Source of the DNA: an uncultured Phycisphaerales bacterium
Lineage (GTDB): Bacteria; Planctomycetota; Phycisphaerae; Sedimentisphaerales; Anaerobacaceae
Direction: 5' to 3'
Length of the DNA stretch: 8,969 nucleotides
Assembly: GCA_937927975.1 (NCBI GenBank)
Contig: CALEZT010000062.1
Span: forward strand, 1-8,969
Numbering within the stretch: the first letter of the stretch is position 1; each line of letters starts with the position of its first letter. Positions 6,603 through 8,969 of the stretch are shown piece by piece. The position numbers and the translations under genes were made by a program. The notes beneath the pieces were generated by a model. The model saw nothing but the letters and a program-made list of their open reading frames with translations, was not told the origin of the DNA and did no database searches.

Positions 6603-6610
6603 CGTGGTCC

Positions 6611-6638
6611 CACTTCACACTTCGAACTTGAACCTTAC
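6611..6638. repeat. Degenerate 7-bp tandem repeat
   Basis: Four consecutive 7-nt units, CACTTCA, CACTTCG, AACTTGA and ACCTTAC, lie between the alpha-2-macroglobulin stop and its terminator. They share an ACTT-like core. The array is short and could be chance, though it sits in the same intergenic stretch as two other repeated or palindromic elements. Confidence 0.35.
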
Positions 6639-6643
6639 AGCTC

Positions 6644-8969
6644 CTACTTCACCTCCAGCTCGAAGCTCTCGGAATGGCTGTTGAACTCCGGCGCGTACAT
6701 GCACTGGATGCTCGCCATGCCCGTCTGGTAGTTGCCCCTGTGCTGGATGCGGGTGCTGTACTCGAAGACGTACGTGCCCTTGGACAGGTAGTCCATGAAG
6801 AAATGCGTCGCGGTGTCCCGCGTGCTCTCGTAGTAGCCCAGGCCGTCCTGGTAGCGGTACCGGCTCAGGACGTTGACCGGCTCGGTGCCGCTGCCCCGCT
6901 GGTCCTTCATGTGAACGTACTCCATGTCGCGATCCACCCGCAACTCGATCCGCACGACCAACTCGTCGCCCACGGAAAGCGGCCCATCGACCGGAACCAG
7001 AACCTGGCCCAGAGCGGTCGTCTCCTTGGTGTACAGGGCCTTCTTGAGCGTCAATGGCGTGCCCTCGTACGGCGTAACCTTGCTCATGTCTTCGAGGTAC
7101 TGCCAGTGGACGCTGCCCCAACTGACGCCTTCATCGACCTTCTTGACCGTGATCTGGCCCATCGCGGGTTCGATCTCGTTGCGGACGAACCGCTCCTCAT
7201 AGAAACCGGTTCCGGCCTCGACATTCTGCGGCTCGATCCACTGGCCGCCGAGGGCGACGTGGACGAGGGCGTTCGAGCTGAGCATATCGGCGCCGCGAAG
7301 CAGCAGGCCGTAGACCGCATCGGCGGTCGCCTTGGTCGTCTTCCAGTCCTGCGTCTGCTTCTGCTTGAGCAGCCACACCCGGCAATCCTCGACCGCCTGG
7401 GCGTCGCCCATGACCTCGTCGAAGGCCTCGATCATCAAGGCCTGCGTCTCGATCGGAGCCCGGTGCCACCACCAGCTTCGCTCGGTGTCGCGCCAGTACA
7501 TGCCCATCTCCTCGCTGGTGACGCTGAACTCCTTGATGGACTTCATAATCGCGGCGGGGGTCTCCATATCGCCGAAGCGTTTCAGCGCGATGGCCAGATG
7601 CGCCTGCGACTGCCGCCAGAGCGAGAGCCAATGCTCCCGGGCCTGCGCGAGCCAGAAGTCGCGGGCCTCCCGATGCTGGGCTGCGATGGGTTGATCGGCC
7701 AGGAAGAAGCTGCGGCCGTAGAGGTAGAACGCCACGATCGGACTGAGGTTGTTGGCGTTCTTGTTCCCATGGACGAGAATCCAACGGTACTGAGCGTCCA
7801 TCCAGGCGTCCAGAACCGTCAGGGCCTTGACTGCGGGACTGACGTCGATGCCCTTGACGCCCAGGTGCCGCAGGCGTCCGAAGCCCGTGGTGATATAGAG
7901 CGTGACATACTCGCTGCCCCGACAGCCGGGGAACCAGGGCCACAGGCCGTCGGCATACTGCATCTGCTGGAGCTTGAACAGAGCTCGTGACATTTCGCTG
8001 CTCAGACGGTTCTGATCGAAGAGAATGCCCACGTTCCTTCGGGCCTCGGACTCGCTGATCGCCTGGCGGACCCAGGGGGTCTCCTCCAAAGCCAGGCCCT
8101 TGAGGTCCTCGTTCTTTTCGAGCGGGCTGTCCAGGGCCGGCGTCGCCTTCCACAGATCGAAGATCCGACGGATCTTGGGGTCGGAGCCGGCGATGTAGGC
8201 CGCCAGCGAGTTGGCGTAGAGCCGGTTGAAGACCTGCTCGCTGCACTCATGCGGGTACTCCATCAGATAGGGCAGCGCCATCACCGCGTACCATGCGGGC
8301 TGCGAGACCATCTGCACCGTGAGACTCTGATGGATCAAGGTGTCCGACGAGCCCGACTGAAGGAGCTTGGTGAATTCGAACTCCTTGGTCTGGGCCCCGC
8401 GAATCGGCAGCGGGAGCGACTCTGTGACGAGAATCCTGCGGCTGAGCACAGGCAGATAGCCTTCCTGCCCGTCGCTCAGGCGCGTCGTGGCGCCCACCGC
8501 CCGATAGATGAGGAACTCGCAGCCGTCGGGAATCGTCAGACGCCAGGAGAGCGTGCGGGATTCCTTGCTGGGCACGTCGAAAGACCGCTCGGGCGACGTG
8601 TTGCCCAGGGCCTCGTCGCGAGAGTCCAGCGTTCGAGCGTCGGACAGCGTCAGGCTGACCTTGCCCATCACGCGGGCGGCCGACTGGTTCGTGACTTTGA
8701 CCGTGAACTCGATCACATCGCCCTCGCGGACGAATCGCGGCGGGTTCGGCTCGACCATCAGGTCCTTGGCCGTTACGGTCGTGCCGGTCAGATAGCCGCT
8801 GCGCATCTGCCTGTCGTGCGCGAAGCCCAGGAACTTCCACTGGGTCAGCGCCTCGGGCATCGTGAACTCCATCCGCACGACGCCCATCGAATCGGACATC
8901 AGGTGCGGGAAGAAGAACGCGGTCTCGTCGAGATTCGTGCGGGCGGAGACCTGGCTCAAATCCACTCCT
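6644..8969 (-). CDS. Bacterial alpha-2-macroglobulin, C-terminal part (5' end outside window)
   Basis: At least 774 residues of a large macroglobulin-like protein; family members usually exceed 1,500. Such proteins are thought to trap proteases at the cell envelope through an internal thioester. Numbering from the codon at 8965: residues 5-60 are the conserved A2M segment (RTNLDETAFFFPHL, then FTMPEALTQWKFLGFAH), then beta-rich macroglobulin domains. The thioester domain has Y237-PHECSEQ-V245, with reactive C241 and Q244 present, followed by an alpha-helical toroid with many Trp/aromatic residues to about 565. The last 110 residues are the conserved bacterial C-terminal domain (VNVLSRYRYQDGLGYYESTRD, then GTYVFEY and IQCMYAPEFNSHSE). 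No stop or real start occurs before the window edge; the GTG at 8965 sits inside a conserved block and is internal. Any signal peptide or lipobox would lie outside. No pbpC-type neighbour is visible. A terminator follows the gene. Confidence 0.93.
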   Translation of the reverse strand, partial: GVDLSQVSARTNLDETAFFFPHLMSDSMGVVRMEFTMPEALTQWKFLGFAHDRQMRSGYLTGTTVTAKDLMVEPNPPRFVREGDVIEFTVKVTNQSAARVMGKVSLTLSDARTLDSRDEALGNTSPERSFDVPSKESRTLSWRLTIPDGCEFLIYRAVGATTRLSDGQEGYLPVLSRRILVTESLPLPIRGAQTKEFEFTKLLQSGSSDTLIHQSLTVQMVSQPAWYAVMALPYLMEYPHECSEQVFNRLYANSLAAYIAGSDPKIRRIFDLWKATPALDSPLEKNEDLKGLALEETPWVRQAISESEARRNVGILFDQNRLSSEMSRALFKLQQMQYADGLWPWFPGCRGSEYVTLYITTGFGRLRHLGVKGIDVSPAVKALTVLDAWMDAQYRWILVHGNKNANNLSPIVAFYLYGRSFFLADQPIAAQHREARDFWLAQAREHWLSLWRQSQAHLAIALKRFGDMETPAAIMKSIKEFSVTSEEMGMYWRDTERSWWWHRAPIETQALMIEAFDEVMGDAQAVEDCRVWLLKQKQTQDWKTTKATADAVYGLLLRGADMLSSNALVHVALGGQWIEPQNVEAGTGFYEERFVRNEIEPAMGQITVKKVDEGVSWGSVHWQYLEDMSKVTPYEGTPLTLKKALYTKETTALGQVLVPVDGPLSVGDELVVRIELRVDRDMEYVHMKDQRGSGTEPVNVLSRYRYQDGLGYYESTRDTATHFFMDYLSKGTYVFEYSTRIQHRGNYQTGMASIQCMYAPEFNSHSESFELEVK

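Noticed and set aside
6674..7990. Open frame of about 440 codons on the plus strand opposite the alpha-2-macroglobulin gene
   Set aside because: Antisense shadow of conserved coding sequence, with no motif of its own.
8963..8965. GTG preceded by AGGA as the start of the alpha-2-macroglobulin gene
   Set aside because: The next residues (VDLSQVSARTNLDETAFFFP) belong to a block that is internal in this family, and the missing macroglobulin domains must precede it. The gene is cut by the window edge.

Overview
The window is GC-rich bacterial chromosome in which every gene I can support lies on the minus strand. In transcription order (right to left) it holds: the 3' part of a large alpha-2-macroglobulin gene, a structured intergenic stretch, a Tat-exported protein with two NIPSNAP domains, a soluble CBS-PAS histidine kinase, a FixJ-type response regulator, a CheW adaptor, a methyl-accepting chemotaxis protein (MCP), and a strong intrinsic terminator. 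The gene mix and the short intergenic repeats (9-bp and 7-bp units, and a 'GTCATCCTGA...GAAGGATC' type element) suggest a planctomycete-like organism, perhaps Phycisphaerae. No rRNA or marker gene is present, so this is only a leaning; a deltaproteobacterial-type source cannot be excluded.

Right part (about 6560-8969): the C-terminal 770-odd residues of a bacterial alpha-2-macroglobulin with an intact CSEQ thioester motif and the conserved C-terminal domain. Its 5' end lies outside the window. It is followed by an 11-bp perfect-stem terminator.

Middle (3107-6559): an intergenic array of 9-bp repeats arranged head to head precedes the NIPSNAP gene. The sensor kinase starts 72 nt after the NIPSNAP stop and its partner regulator 135 nt after the kinase stop. 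All three could be one transcript, with kinase and regulator forming a phosphorelay that resembles FixL/FixJ but reads CBS and PAS inputs from the cytoplasm.

Left part (1-2852): cheW and an MCP gene 83 nt apart form a receptor/adaptor pair with no cheA, cheY, cheB or cheR in the window. The receptor would therefore have to use a kinase encoded elsewhere. The region between its two membrane helices carries a CZB-like (chemoreceptor zinc-binding) motif set. A near-perfect hairpin followed by T6 ends this unit.

No clearly new multi-gene system is visible. The points most worth a second look are the CZB-type motif placed between the two membrane helices of the MCP, the soluble CBS-PAS kinase, and the intergenic repeat/hairpin elements.
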